Assembly: GCF_910592395.1 (NCBI RefSeq)
Contig: NC_088319.1
Span: 432,001 to 496,000, forward strand
Source: Lineus longissimus
Lineage: Eukaryota; Nemertea; Pilidiophora; Heteronemertea; Lineidae
Length of the DNA stretch: 64,000 nucleotides
Direction of reading: 5' to 3'
Part shown: piece after piece, positions 24,756 through 37,210 of the stretch
Layout of the letters: each line of letters opens with the position of its first letter
How positions within the stretch are numbered: position 1 is the first letter of the stretch
Translations under genes and position numbers: made by a program
Notes under the pieces: model-generated
Told to the model about the DNA's origin: nothing
Databases searched by the model: none
The model's input: the letters and a program-made list of their open reading frames with translations, nothing else

Positions 24756-25155
24756 GGTTTAAAATGGTACCATCAGAAAGTGTTCAGCGAGAGCTTTCTA
24801 ATGAATGGTCATGTCAATGGGTTTACAAATGGTACCATCAGAAAGTGTTCATCGAGAGCTTTCTAATGAATGGTTATGCCAATGTGTTTACAAATGGTAC
24901 CATCAGAAAGTGTTCATCGAGAGCTTTCTAATGAATGGTCATGTCAGTGGGTTTACAAATGGTACCATCAGAAAGTGTTCACCGAGAGCTTTCTAATGAA
25001 TGGTCATGTCAATGGGTTTACAAATGGTAAATGGTACCATCAGAAAGTGCTCATCGAGAGCTTTCCAATCAGTGCTCATTAGTCAATAGGTTTTCAAATG
25101 GAACAATCAGAACGTGTTGAAAGAGAGCTTTCCAATGAATGGTCATATTGAAAGT
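24756..25155 (+). repeat. 65-bp minisatellite, about 6 copies
   Basis: The unit begins GGTACCATCAGAAAGTGTTC and includes GAGAGCTTTCTAATGAATGG and GTTTACAAAT. GGTACC occurs at 24766, 24831, 24896, 24961 and 25033; the last step is lengthened by a 7-bp insertion. The sixth copy (GGAACAATCAGAACGTG) is decayed. The reverse complement of this family is at 33880-34295, beyond exon 2. Confidence 0.95.
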
Positions 25156-27949
25156 TTTACATATTGCACCATGGATTTTTGCCTGAGGTCTGATGGCCTG
25201 TCTGTGGCATCCTTACAGATGTGACCATGCCTCTGTCATCGGAACACTGTGACCAAAATCAATTAAAGTCCTGTTATCGACAGGTGTGGATAGCACCTGG
25301 CTTCCCATTAACCACCAGTTGTCAGTTACATTGATCAGACATCGTGGAATGATTTTGTGGTTTTGTGAAACTGCAACTAAAATTTGCTTCTGCAGTGTGC
25401 TTTAAGCTTGCCAGACAAACCCGACATCAATAAATATTTTGCGCAGAAACCAACTACACATTCCCACTACTTGGAAACTCTAACAAGAGCAGGTAAGCAA
25501 AGGAAATTAATGGTTTGTCATTAAAAAGCAGCTAGCAAACATTGAATAGCATGATTTATAGCTTCCGTCCTCAAACATCAGCTGTCAATGCGAAAAAATT
25601 GCGGCTTGTCATGCCGTGAGGCAAAACACATTTTCCTTTTTTTTTCCGGATGCGATGTCGTTGGTGAATGACAGATACGGCACAGACTACGATGACGTGG
25701 AGTTCCCAATGTTGATTAACATTTCTTACTAATGGTGATGTGGTTTGCCAGGTCCAAGGTACAGAAAGGGTCTCAACAGTAAGGGTATTCCAGGAGCTCC
25801 TCATGAGCTTACATTGTTGAACAGGATACCTTGAATTCTGCGAAACCATTACTTGAAAATCCATTAGCTTGCGTTGAGTAGCTCTCCAGTCATTATCAGG
25901 CGTGGAGGTAGACAATGTTTCGTGATGATTGATGACATTGCGCTGGCGCTAATGCGTCGTTTGTGTCGTTAATGCATAGTCTGTGTGGTTATGTGTTTCG
26001 GTCGTTTCACCTGAGTTGCAGGGACGGAAATCCGGGATTCGTGAAAGTAGCGGCAGACTGAGTCAACGTGATCATGAGCAGTAAACAATATGTGAGCGTC
26101 AATCAAAATCGGCTAGGCGGACATGATTTTCTTCCCACAGTATTTCATGAGTAGAAATATGAATTTCTAATAATTGCCATCCAGTGATAACTCTATTACC
26201 CTTAGTGTAGACAACTCTGCAAGTACACCCTGTTTGACTTCAGCGATCTTGTGTTGGACATTTGCGACTCATTTTCTTATGAATCAATTAATTTCCTGGT
26301 GACTGATTGTCAGATATAGGTTTTTCTTGCCATGATGACTTGCTGCACAAGGGTTAAGTCACCAGTGATCAATCTCCACCAAGAAACTTGAAGTATCATG
26401 CAACTGGGTGAAATGAGGCGATGGGTAATTTGCCGATGTTGAACAAGGGCGATAAAGTACCAATAAAGTGTAATGACAGGAAGGAAACATTGTTATTTTC
26501 TGCTCAAGACAAACACGGGTACAACACTTGATTGGAATTGAGGCAACACTTGATGGAGGATACATAAAGGAAGCTTTTAATGGAAACTTGAAAGTTATTT
26601 GGAATTGCTTGACAGTATCTTGGTTTGTGGAGATGTTTATGAATGTGCGGGCTGGTTCTCTTTAATGCAAGGGAAGAATACAATGATAAAAACATATCTT
26701 ACTTGCAGTCGTCATTACTGGTTTTACCAGCAGAGGGGCTATCATTTTATCATCCATTGCCTGTGGGGTGCAGCATCAAAAATTGCTCATTTGTGGGACC
26801 TTAAATTAAAAGTCTGAGAAACCTTTCCATTCCTCCAAAGGTATTTTCTGTATTAGCCATCATTCGTCTTGATTATCTCGGATATAGAATCAGGTTTGTT
26901 GACAGGATGCTGGCATTGTGTAGGCCATCAAGACAGGATGATGTACTGATCTCCTGTGGGGTGGGACATCTCATCTCTTAATGGATATGTACTAAGGAAG
27001 GCATCTGGGGGAAGCTTGTTGGTCGATATTGGGGCCCTTTCAGTCGGAGGAGTGGTCCAACCAGGGATCCAACTATCAGCATCAACATCAGATCAAGGTG
27101 GTGGTGGCACTGTTGTTATATCAAAGACCTCTTTCATCCAATGTGCATTTTAAAAGTACCCTGCAAAGGAGCAATTTATATCACTGTGACCATGCTTGCA
27201 TGTGACAAAACTTGCTTGTTAGCAGTGGTCATCGCAAATGCCGGTGCAAGACTGGCAAAAGTCTTTAACCTCCAGCAAGATTTGAATTTGATTTGAAAAA
27301 ATGTCAGCTTGTCATGATGGCAAACAAACTTAACCTACCTCTTCATGCCACTGTTTTTCACATGAGTGCAATAACAGAGATTAATTAAACCTCTCTTCAC
27401 ATCATTCGAAAAACTACCGCTGCGGCAAAAACCACATTTTGAAGAATTTGATTGCCGCACTCCCTGCTAACGCACCTGATTCATCAGGAACCGCTGAGGG
27501 AGAAAATTAAACGTGTCACCGCGGTATCGTCAAGATGATCAATCTTGGCGCTAATAGCGCTATTAACGAGTTAAGATTGAGTTAAGATCGTCTCTGACAG
27601 GTGCATGCTGGGACATTTAAGACATTTGAAGGTTTCCGCACATCCATCATGGCACTTTAACAACCAAAGTCGGGGTTGATGAACGATTAACTGTGCTGAT
27701 ACCAGTTAATGAATTTGGTGGCAGAAGCGTGCTGGTGAATTTCGGAGCTGATTAAATGGTTAAGTCAAGATGTACTGCTGCCGTTTCATCCCTTGTGTGG
27801 CCGTTTTCAGTTTTCACAGTGTACACAGGCAAAGGCTTCCGTCATCGAATTATTGATGGGCATATGGCACAATCTATGATGATTATTGCAGACCATGTCT
27901 CACGTCGGATCTCCTCTCATAGATTCTATAATGAGCAATCATAGATTCT

Positions 27950-28106
27950 AACAACTTGGCTCTGCTACTATAAAACAGTGTCCTAACAACTCTGCTCTGC
28001 TACCATGAAACAGTTGGCTAACAACTCTGCTCTGCTACCATGAAACAGTTGGCTATTAACTCGGCTCTGCTACCATAAAACAGTTGGCCAACAATTCGGC
28101 TCAGCT
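27950..28106 (-). repeat. Inverted array of the 35-bp minisatellite, about 4.5 copies
   Basis: Reads AACAACTCTGCTCTGCTACC, ATGAAACAGTTGGCT and so on, the exact reverse complement of the unit at 12641-13109, with the same variant types (GTGTCCTAAC or GTTGGCTAAC). Preceded by two copies of the ATCATAGATTCTA motif. It sits 15 kb from the direct array, in the same intron, with the PAN gene between. Confidence 0.9.
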
Positions 28107-31100
28107 AAGAACCGAGTAAGACTCATTAGTTTTGAAACCCATCAAGTAAAGTAATGACTAGTTAGTTGGTAAAAGCAAGACTAGGTCGATATTTCCAATG
28201 TCGTTGACATCATCTTGGCAGTCATAAGCCGGGAGGTTAATTTTGCGAATGTGAGTCAAGTGTCTAAATGTAAGTCAAAAGAAATGACGGGATGTAATTA
28301 AAGTATCCAATTGTAATTACTTGAATAATCTACTGGTAGAGTTCTTCTAATCGACAACCATTTTTATTTGGGTTTCTCCTGGTAGGAGTGATAAAGAATT
28401 AGTTTGGCAAGAGCATGTGGTGTTTGAGGCGAGTGTCTTGGCAAACATAGCAAACTTTGCCAAAGTGACCTACGGGTGGGAAGTTCGGTTCGTTCAGCTT
28501 CAGTGCAGTTCCCAATTACACAATAAATGAAGTAGATTATTGTCACAACTGGAGCTACATTGAACAACCCACACCAAGTGAATCAACCCCGCCAATAAAA
28601 AGACTTGTTTCTGATGGAATTCTGTAAGAATGTTAGCCATTCTGTCAAATGGGCCCAGCATCCACCATGGCACTGATATACATCTCATGGTCAGTGCTTC
28701 TGTTAGATTCGCTGCTACAACCCTTGTCTAGTTCAACCCAGTGTCATCCATCAGTGCTAGTCAATTTCTTCCTTGGATGACCACGAGACAGGGTTGGAGT
28801 GTGGGGTCAACATTTGCCTCAGAACTTTGTGTCATATCATGACAGAGTTTACAATGAAAGAAACTAGATACTGAAGTTGGAGCTGTCTGTCACTAGGGTA
28901 TTGCATTCTCTCACTGAGGCAAAAAGGATAAAGATGTCTTCCTGTGACCTTCATCTAGATGTGCAATCTTTGAACTGTCTTGGGCCAAAATTAAGTAATA
29001 ACAAAATACATCTCAGCTCTCGCAAATCAAGATCTTCCAAGTCTTAACTTTCAGGGGATTTAAAATGAAGATCGGATGGCTTTCTAATTATCATGAAAGT
29101 GATTCTGTATTGTATAGTAGTGTAAAAATTTGAATAAATGACAACCCAGATGCGTTGAATTTGATCCCTGGTGATCCTGGGCCCTCATCTTACGCCATCA
29201 GCTTTTCAATCGCAAGTCCCGATGGATTGCCTTGAAGTAAAGGAAGGTGGCAATTAATTCAGTTAATTCTTAGCTCGGAAGAATTACATATTTATGAAAA
29301 AGCATCTCAGAGGCGGTCATGGTATCGATATTGGTGAATTTACAGCTTTGTATCGAGAATGTGCAGTCATGGGGTGCACAATAAAAAGATAATTTAGAAA
29401 CTTGCAAATTCACAGTAAAAAATGCCCACAAAAACATGGTGACGTATCAATCGGATAAGCTGGAAATAGCAGGATAGCTTGTTCGAATTGCCTGACGTCC
29501 TCCTGGTATTCTCTAACTGCTTCCCTTGACCTATTGGATTTTGTGCCTCCCTTTTGATGTCTTTATTTGCTGATGACTCCGCTGTTCCTACGGGATTAAA
29601 TGACATTCAAAATTCTGTCATATATTGTATTGGCAGCCACAAAGCATATCGGTGTTCACAGAAAGAAAAATTAGAGGATTGAGTTACTTTGACCTCTGGC
29701 ATTATTAATGAACGTGTTGGTGTCAGCCCTTGGCCACGTGGCCTTGTCATGAGCCTCCTGTCACACAATGTGCCAGAACAGGACAGAGACATATCAAAGT
29801 ATGTCATTCCAGATCCGCCTTATAGACAAATCCTGTCGTATATTGCTTTCTCTCTGAAAAGGTAAAGATATGAAAGTGCACGTCTAAACCTTGTTCATCT
29901 CAATAACTCTGATACAGTCAGCCGGGGAGTGTTCCGATGGTATTGTAAGTCCCTAAAACACTCAAAACTTTCATAGCTTGTACAGTCATGAACTGAATTG
30001 ACTCGAGGGAGTCACTGTTGCTGTCAAGCAAATCAGGCTTTCTTTACAAAGAAAACGGAGACAAGATTATATAGCCTCTTTTCTGTCATGTGTTGCAGTT
30101 CCTTTTGAATCATCCCAGCTTTCACAGAAGGTCAAATGATTGAATCATGCTCATCTTCCTTTCGCAGATTTAGGAGTTTTTTTGCAGATTGCGAAAAAAA
30201 GAGAAGCAAAATCTTGCGTGTGAAGAGTGGTGTCATATTTAGATGAGGGAAATACACCATCAGAAGATTAGAATAGGAAGCAGTTTTCCGCAAGGAATAT
30301 CTCGGAATATCAACAATCACGTCAATCTGCTAGGAAATTTATCTAATTTCCCAAGATTCCTTGGCGTCAATGCATGCGATATGTTGGCCTCCCAGGATGC
30401 AACTGATCTTGATGTGTTCATTGTTGATAGCAACACTCGGGGCCAGTGAGGAATTTATATCGTCTTTCAATTACGATGGTCTCTCTGGTTTGTCGAACAT
30501 CATTGTTGCGTGATGAAGACCTCTTCCTTTGACTAATGGTAACACTTATTTAGAAGGTTTATGGCAATGTTGAGAAAATGTTTCACAGTGTTCCCTGTTC
30601 ATCATGGACTGGGTATTGTGAAGACTTTAACTAAACTAGGTAACCAATATCAACCTTTGTGTCTTGGATTATAACCAAATGGCATCTTTCTTCTCTCATA
30701 TGAGTCGTCTGAAATCATCTTGTGACACAATGAATATGATAAAAACGGGAAATATCTGAACACTATCACACAATCGTGATATTTATTTCTAAATAAAGAA
30801 GTAATTCCCTCTGGTGCGTTTTGTATCGGATCCTCTGAATGTTTCTGACATCTGTCTTGGGGCGTTTTATGCCTCACCCGTTTACGCCGATAAGTTTATC
30901 TCTGTATGTCACCCACAGCCGGGCATATTTATTTCGTATTCTTGTTTCGTTCATAGAGAGACCCAGCAACAGTCGACTTTGATTGCAGGTTTACTTTGTT
31001 ATAGGGTCTCAGGGGAGCTCGGGGAAATATGGAGAGGCAAACTTAAGCGTGACTGGGTGGAGCTATCGGGTTTGTCTGGGTGAAGCCATCGAGTTGGTCT

Positions 31101-31289
31101 AGGTCATGTTTATCTTCTTTTCAAGTTGAAATAAAATGCTTTCAATTCAGCAATTGACTGAATTGACGTCAAAAGGCTCCCTGTTGCTAACCCACTTCTT
31201 CTTCCTCTTCTATTAAACAAGAGCATCACATTCTGGATCTCAGAAATCAAGCTGATATTCCCTAAAACATGTCTATCTTATCTTTTTAG

Positions 31290-31508
31290 ACCCCTGCAAA
31301 GATTACAAATGCGGTCCGTCCGAAGTTTGCCAAATCAAAGATAATCGTGAACCGTTCTGCAGCTGTCGAGGCATCTGTAATTCCGAGTTTGCGCCAGTCT
31401 GCGCTAGCGATGGCCGGACGTACAGCAACGAGTGCATCATGAACCGAGAGGCATGTAAGGCTCAGAGGAAGCTACACGTCGTCATGACGGGCGAGTGCAC
31501 ACAAGCAG
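31290..31508 (+). CDS. Agrin-like protein, exon 2: follistatin/Kazal domain 2
   Basis: One whole FS module on a 219-nt exon, acceptor CTTTTTAG, donor GTAATA, phases 1 and 1 (residues 109-181). The EGF-like half reads DPCKDYKCGPSEVCQIKDN and FCSCRGIC; the Kazal half reads FAPVCASDGRTYSNECIMN, REACKAQRKLHV, ending MTGECTQAG. All ten FS cysteines are present. It is flanked by the two longest nearby introns (29.2 and 7.6 kb) and by inverted copies of a 65-bp satellite, about 6.1 kb upstream and 2.4 kb downstream. Confident as an FS exon; agrin identity is inferred. Confidence 0.92.
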
Positions 31509-33879
31509 GTAATAAAGTGTTAAAAAATTTTGAAATTTTAGATTTTCGAGTTCACACATCAGGAGCACTAATGATTACTAACTATTGTTGATTTCAGTTT
31601 TTCATTTGTTTTGGACAATTTTGAACGAATATGATGACATCATTTTACATGTAGGCGGTTTAGTGAACATCTTAGTGAAAATCAAACTTCTGAGCTTATA
31701 GTGCCAACAGAGTTAGACAAAAACAGTGTCTCGCTCATTTTCTATCAAAATTGTCCAACAATGTTCTGCCTGCAAATAATGCTAAGCATGGTTGTGATTA
31801 TTTAGCCACAATTTTCTGTTGAGCTGTCTTAGTAGAAGACACACAAACGCAACATAATACATCATATGTGCACTGCACCCATATTGACAGCAGTATGTAG
31901 AGGCTATGTTCATTTGGCTAGACCTTTACACATTTCGTGAATTACAAAAACGAAGAGGGTGGACAAGGCGTAAGAGGCTGGTGGTGCACAGTAAAAGTTA
32001 GAGACACACCTCAAGCTAGACCTTGCCTTTCTCCTCAATGTCCTTAAATCTTGTTGATCTATTCATCCTGCCAATTGTTGATGTCAGCTCACAGCCTCAG
32101 TTACTGTAATGGACATCCAATCACTCGGTCGAGATGACAATAAAGTATGGTAAATGGACATCTTTGTAGGCCCTACACATGGAGTGAAAGACTGACTTGT
32201 CGTCTCACATCTTGTCGCACCAATCTTGTTGATGTCCACTTACAGTCTAAGATACTCTTACTGTCGTGGACAGCCAATCACACGGTCGAGATGACCGAGA
32301 TGTGAGGCATTATGGGTATTGAGCCACAAGATGGACATGACAGCATTCGTTACATCTTGTGTGCTCAAAAAGCGTGAAGATATGCCCCGGGGAAGGTAGA
32401 TTATAAAACTTACAATATGATGGTCATTTGTGATGACATAATGTTCATCCAAGATGGAGCAAAAAATCGCTCAGAAGAAAAGAAATTTCACTTTGGTAAT
32501 TGACTATCCATCCATATTGTAGCAGGATGAGGATGAGCAGTTGGTTACCTTTGGGTTCCATTGACCTCATCATCTCCCCTGTCATCACTTCAATTTCAAA
32601 TCGTATCCCTGCCAAAGCTGTGGGAATCCCTCAACTGATCTGATACTAAACTTCATCACCTGCAGCTACAATTACTCCATCTCACCCCGATCAAAAGTCA
32701 AACACTTTCCCCCTTCTTCCAATCTCTAATTAGCGATCTAAAGGGGTCTTAATGAGCTGATAATTGTCAGCTAATTGGTTCAGTCAAGCCGTTTGAAAAC
32801 AGACACTCATCATGTCTTCATGGCATGTTTGGTGCCTTCATGGTAATTTAGGGTTCACACTCGCTTGAGCTGAATCATGGTGTTAATTAATTAGTCAAAC
32901 AAGAACTTGGCTAACTGTTTACTAATTGATTACTAATTGTCCTTGTGAAAGTGTGTTGGTTGGGTCACGATGAGCACAAGATGAGATGGTTTGTCTGTGG
33001 GTGATGAGTTTGAGAAAACTTAAAACGTTTGGATGGTTAAAACCTTTGGATGGTTAGCTTTGAGGACAACTCTTTTATGTTTGGGAAATATCTTGGATCT
33101 GACTTGATACTGCTTTACGACATCTCTCTTTGGACACAAGTTCTTGTCTTTCGAACTTATACTGATATTAGCAGAGATGTGCACCCATGTCCTGGGCCTA
33201 AATTGAAAGTGACCGTATTTGTTAATCCTGTGCCTAACGTTTTGTATCCATCTCAGGTTACCCATTATATACCACTAAAAAGAAATAAGCTGTCACCAAA
33301 TAAGCACAAAAATAACAAATTGGGCAGACTTTCAAAATAGGCCTGGTACACAACCACACACAGACATGTGCATGTAAAGCACAGGTAAAAACAACATTCA
33401 GATCTAATAAAATATCTTGTTAGGGGGCAGTACCCATTGAAATATCACTCAGTGCTGTGTTCCGCAAACAAATTATTTTGTTAGGCCAAAGCATTATTTG
33501 CAGCTGTTTCCGTTGCATGACTTCTCTTCTACTTTCATAATTTTCTGAAGAACATAATTAATTCATCAACTTTTCATACTGGGTTACAAGCTTTAGTTAA
33601 TTACAGAAGACTTCACATGTAATTAACAATATTTAATTGATTGAGTCAGATCAATGCAAATTTGAATGCAAGTTATCACAGTGTTTCATTGAATGATGAT
33701 TATGCAAACTTCATGTATTTGTTTAATTTTTGACATTATGTGTTCATGGGTTGTGCCCTGTCTCTGCTCACTGCTCCTGAAATAAAGAGTTACTGTTAAT
33801 TGAGTTGTTAGCCTAAGAAACAAACTTCAACGGTGATTTCTAACCTGTCCAGTTCCCAACAGCCACCAAGCTATTGATG

Positions 33880-34295
33880 GTGTGATCAGAACTTTCGGAC
33901 GGGCCAATAGTAAGCCTATTAACATGACTATTCCATAGAAAGCTGATGATCAGAACTTTCCGACGGGCCAATAAGCCTATTAACATGACTATTCATTGGA
34001 AAGCACTTGATCAGCTCTTTCTAATGGTACCATTTGTAAACCAATTGACATGTCCATTTCAAAGAGAGCTTAAGATCAGCACTTTCTACTCTCTGATGGT
34101 ACGAAAAGTAGCCCTATTGCCATGACCATTCATTGGAAAGCTCTTGATATTTGTTAATCTATTGACAAAACTGTTCATTTGTAAACCAACTGACACGACC
34201 ATTTCAAAGAGAGCTTAAGATCAGCACTTTCTACTCTCTGATGGTACCATAAGTAGCCCCATTGCCATGACCATTCATTGGAAAGCTCTTGATGA
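33880..34295 (-). repeat. Inverted, diverged array of the 65-bp minisatellite
   Basis: Successive blocks of GACCATTCATTGGAAAGCTC, then TTGATCAG, CTTTCTAATGGTACCAT and TTGTAAACCAATTGACATG are the reverse complement of the unit at 24756-25155. Units are more diverged and their spacing varies, so this array is older or less homogenised than its partner. Confidence 0.85.
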
Positions 34296-34466
34296 CATCT
34301 GATGATATATACCATACAGTGATGAAATCAAATATTTTGCTGTAATTTTAAATGTTCTAAAATGCTGCGATTATGATATTTGTGTAGTGAGCAGAGAGGA
34401 GCCACCCTCACAGTCTGTATGTCTTCTGTCTTCGTTAAACTGCATGTTTATTTTTGTGGCCTGCAG

Positions 34467-34517
34467 CGGGCAACATCAACGTGAAGGGTATCGTTGGAGA
34501 TGAGTATATTCATCGTG
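34467..34517 (+). other. Candidate short cassette exon
   Basis: A good acceptor (TATTTTTGTGGCCTGCAG) is followed by 51 nt that stay open in the agrin-like frame (AGNINVKGIVGDEYIHR) and end at GTAAAT, phases 1 and 1. An alternative GT at 34488 would give a 21-nt exon. Inclusion would add 17 residues between FS2 and the Thr-rich linker without a frameshift. There is no domain match, so this is a splice-signal argument only. Confidence 0.25.
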
Positions 34518-37000
34518 GTAAATGTAGCGACGACATCTATCTGTTATATTACACACTACTTAATCTCACACATCGCATGGTAACCCAAGGCACATTGCGT
34601 TTCTTTTTAGAAGAACTGATGGATCTCGTGTTGAAAATACTTGGGGTGAATTCATAATCAAGTTATTCTGCAATTGTAGTTAAAGGAATTTGGTCTCAAT
34701 GATACACTTTCACTATTCTATTCTCATTCCTGACTTCCCAAGCATTCTCCTGTTTATGGTGATTTTGCGATACTTGATGTGGCCCTGTCTTACATAATAC
34801 TTCCCCAGGGCACAATGGTCAGTTCGTACCCGCCTCTAGTAGCTGAACCATTCCATCAAGAGCTATCTCAAATCCCTCCCCGACAATAACGTGCAGCCAG
34901 AAAGTGATGATATATCGGCTGGATGACATTGGGTCAGATAATCTGCCACAATCACACTTTAGAACAATCAGTGTCTGAGTTGATGGAGTGATTGGTTTCT
35001 CTTGCCAGTAATCACCAGCCTCAATTTGTGCTGGGAAATGGTTGAGGATAGCCACCATCCAGAGCCATAGCTGGGTCATATCCTAGTTTTCTGCTGCCTC
35101 AAACATGTAAGAAGACTGTGCCTGTGTGCCATCAGTGATTGTGGTTTCTCTGAGCAGACCTGAACACATCCTGGAGGAATTTCCTCTGAGTACCAACCGA
35201 GGGAAGACCTTGCTGGAGCCCACATTGCTCCAAGTAAAACTATGGGGAACAGAGGGAGATTTATTTCAGGCTGCTGCATTCTTGATTACGAGCAATGTGA
35301 AAGTTGAACTAGTCAAGTGCAAAGAAGAAGAAAGAATTCAGGTTTTGTTAGCCTTATATCCTCATCAGGATAGAACTGCAAGTTGTCCGTGCCTTGGGTC
35401 CTCATGCGGCATTCCATTTGTTACCACACTGCACAATCCAATATAGCGATCCAATCCAATTATTCCCGCCAAACCCGCTACACCAGTCTCACCACAACCC
35501 AGTATCAATCACAACAGTCTCACCACAACTGAGTCTCCATCACTAAATGACACCACAAATACTAACTGTGAACTGCCAAATTTTCATCAGTTACTGGAAG
35601 AAATTTAAAACATGAAAAAAAAATTATCGGAAAAGACATTTCGTTTTCCACTAAAAATAAAAATGGTGTAATTTTTGGAAATTTTCGTGAATGGCAAAAA
35701 TGAGTCAGCAAGCAAGTTTGGTAGTTAACAGTCATAAATCATAAGAACTACAATACTTTCACATTATGTTAGTTGCACCTTTCAGAATTCTGTACCGTTC
35801 CGAATTAGGTTTTTCTTTTTCTTGTCAAGGTATTATTTTTAAAGTCATAAATACCAACATTTTACTCTTAGTTACTCTCCAACATTTCTTTTTTATAACT
35901 GTATGAATCATTTACGTGCATCTCAGTTTAAACTTTTACTTAACACCCAAAACTACAAATTAAAGTCTCATTTGCTGAGAAAAACATTACCAGTCATTGC
36001 AGCTGGGTATATTCCAAATTAAAAGTGATTTGGCATGCGACAGACTTCGTTTGAAATGTGATGAAGTCGTTGTTTTTGTATAGCTGCTGCTTTTACCGAA
36101 TTTATTTTGTAAGCACCAGCCCTGCAGAAGCCAATTTGGATACCAGTTCAATCGCAAGTGCAGCTCATCATTGACCCATAGTGAGCAGGCCTGAGTCTGA
36201 CCATGCGCAATGCAATTATAAGAACCTCTCAGTGGTCATTTCCTTGTTTTACAAATCGCCTTACTCTACCGGGCAACAAGTCTTCACTCAACACCATCAG
36301 ACAAGCTTCGATACGTTTAGATTTTCTTCTGCTACTTTTTACCGCACAAGCTGATCGAAACAATTTTCCACAATCTTATTAGGAGGGTTATATTCCATTA
36401 CCAGAAGAGCTTTTCTTTTCCTCTCAGTTTATCCCATTAAGCACCGTAAGTGCATTACTTCAACCAGATAAACACAATTTCTTCCACTATTTTATGCCAC
36501 AGTGGAAAAAGGTTTCAATTTCTTTCAGGCATCCAGAATTTTCATTATGTGTCAGGTTAGAGCGTAAATTTCTCGTATATTTTTATGACCTGATGGCACC
36601 GACAAATGTATACTTGGTGAAGATAGATATTCACCCATTCATTATGTTGTGAATCCTAAGAATCTTTTCTTTCTTGAATGCGATCAACCTCATATTTCAA
36701 GTCTGACCAGAAACAGAGACAATTCCAGTAGAAGAATTGGCTGCTCACCTGGTGATCTTTGTCAGGAGCAAGTAGGAGATATCAAGAGTGGGAAATTTCT
36801 CAAAATGGTCTTGGCCTGTGAGGGTTAAGAAGATTGATCTAAGTCGAGGGTCCTAACAAGCTTCCCTTCGTGGATGCCATCAACCAGATATTGCATGTTC
36901 CACAAGAAATTGAGCCAATTTCAGTATTGTCTGTGTGCCTGGTGGTCGAGGAGGGAGCATCGTCTGATCAATTGGATTCAGATAAGATACTGTGGCTTAA

Positions 37001-37210
37001 GTCATGGTGACATTGATGGTATGAGGACCGAATCATATTGTATGGTGCACTGTGCTTTGATTTGAAACAAGTCATGGTGACATTGATGGTATGAGGACCA
37101 AATCATATAATATGGTGCACTGTGCTTTGATTTGAAACAAGTCATGATGACATTGATGGCATGAGGACTAATGGTTATGTGGTCTGGTGTTTTGTGCTTT
37201 GATTTGATAC
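37001..37210 (+). repeat. 70-bp tandem repeat, 3 copies
   Basis: GTCATGGTGACATTGATGGT starts at 37001, 37071 and 37141 (period 70 bp) and is followed by ATGAGGACCGAATCATA and GCACTGTGCTTTGATTTGA. The third copy has more substitutions. Confidence 0.9.

Larger units (their letters stand above)
2050..31289 (+). other. Intron 1 of the agrin-like gene (29.2 kb)
   Basis: Bounded by GTGAGT at 2050 and TTTTTAG at 31289. It holds a complete minus-strand PAN-domain gene (19724-21598), five tandem arrays (5316, 12641, 13180, 24756, 27950), two SINE heads (6375, 6850), two MITEs (7779, 15606), a hairpin array (19091-19330) and a foldback (18800-18945). In 2050-5300, 8000-12640, 21700-24750 and 28110-31289 I see only AT-rich sequence with short chance ORFs, including homopolymer G runs at 2871-2887 and 3223-3232. 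No further FS exon was found, but a short split exon could be missed by eye. Confidence 0.75.

Noticed and set aside
25571-25915. 114-codon minus-strand ORF
   Set aside because: Starts at a non-ATG codon and shows no domain or signal peptide. Probably chance.
35126-35446. 106-codon plus-strand ORF in intron 2
   Set aside because: No recognisable domain, and the Cys pattern does not fit FS or EGF modules.
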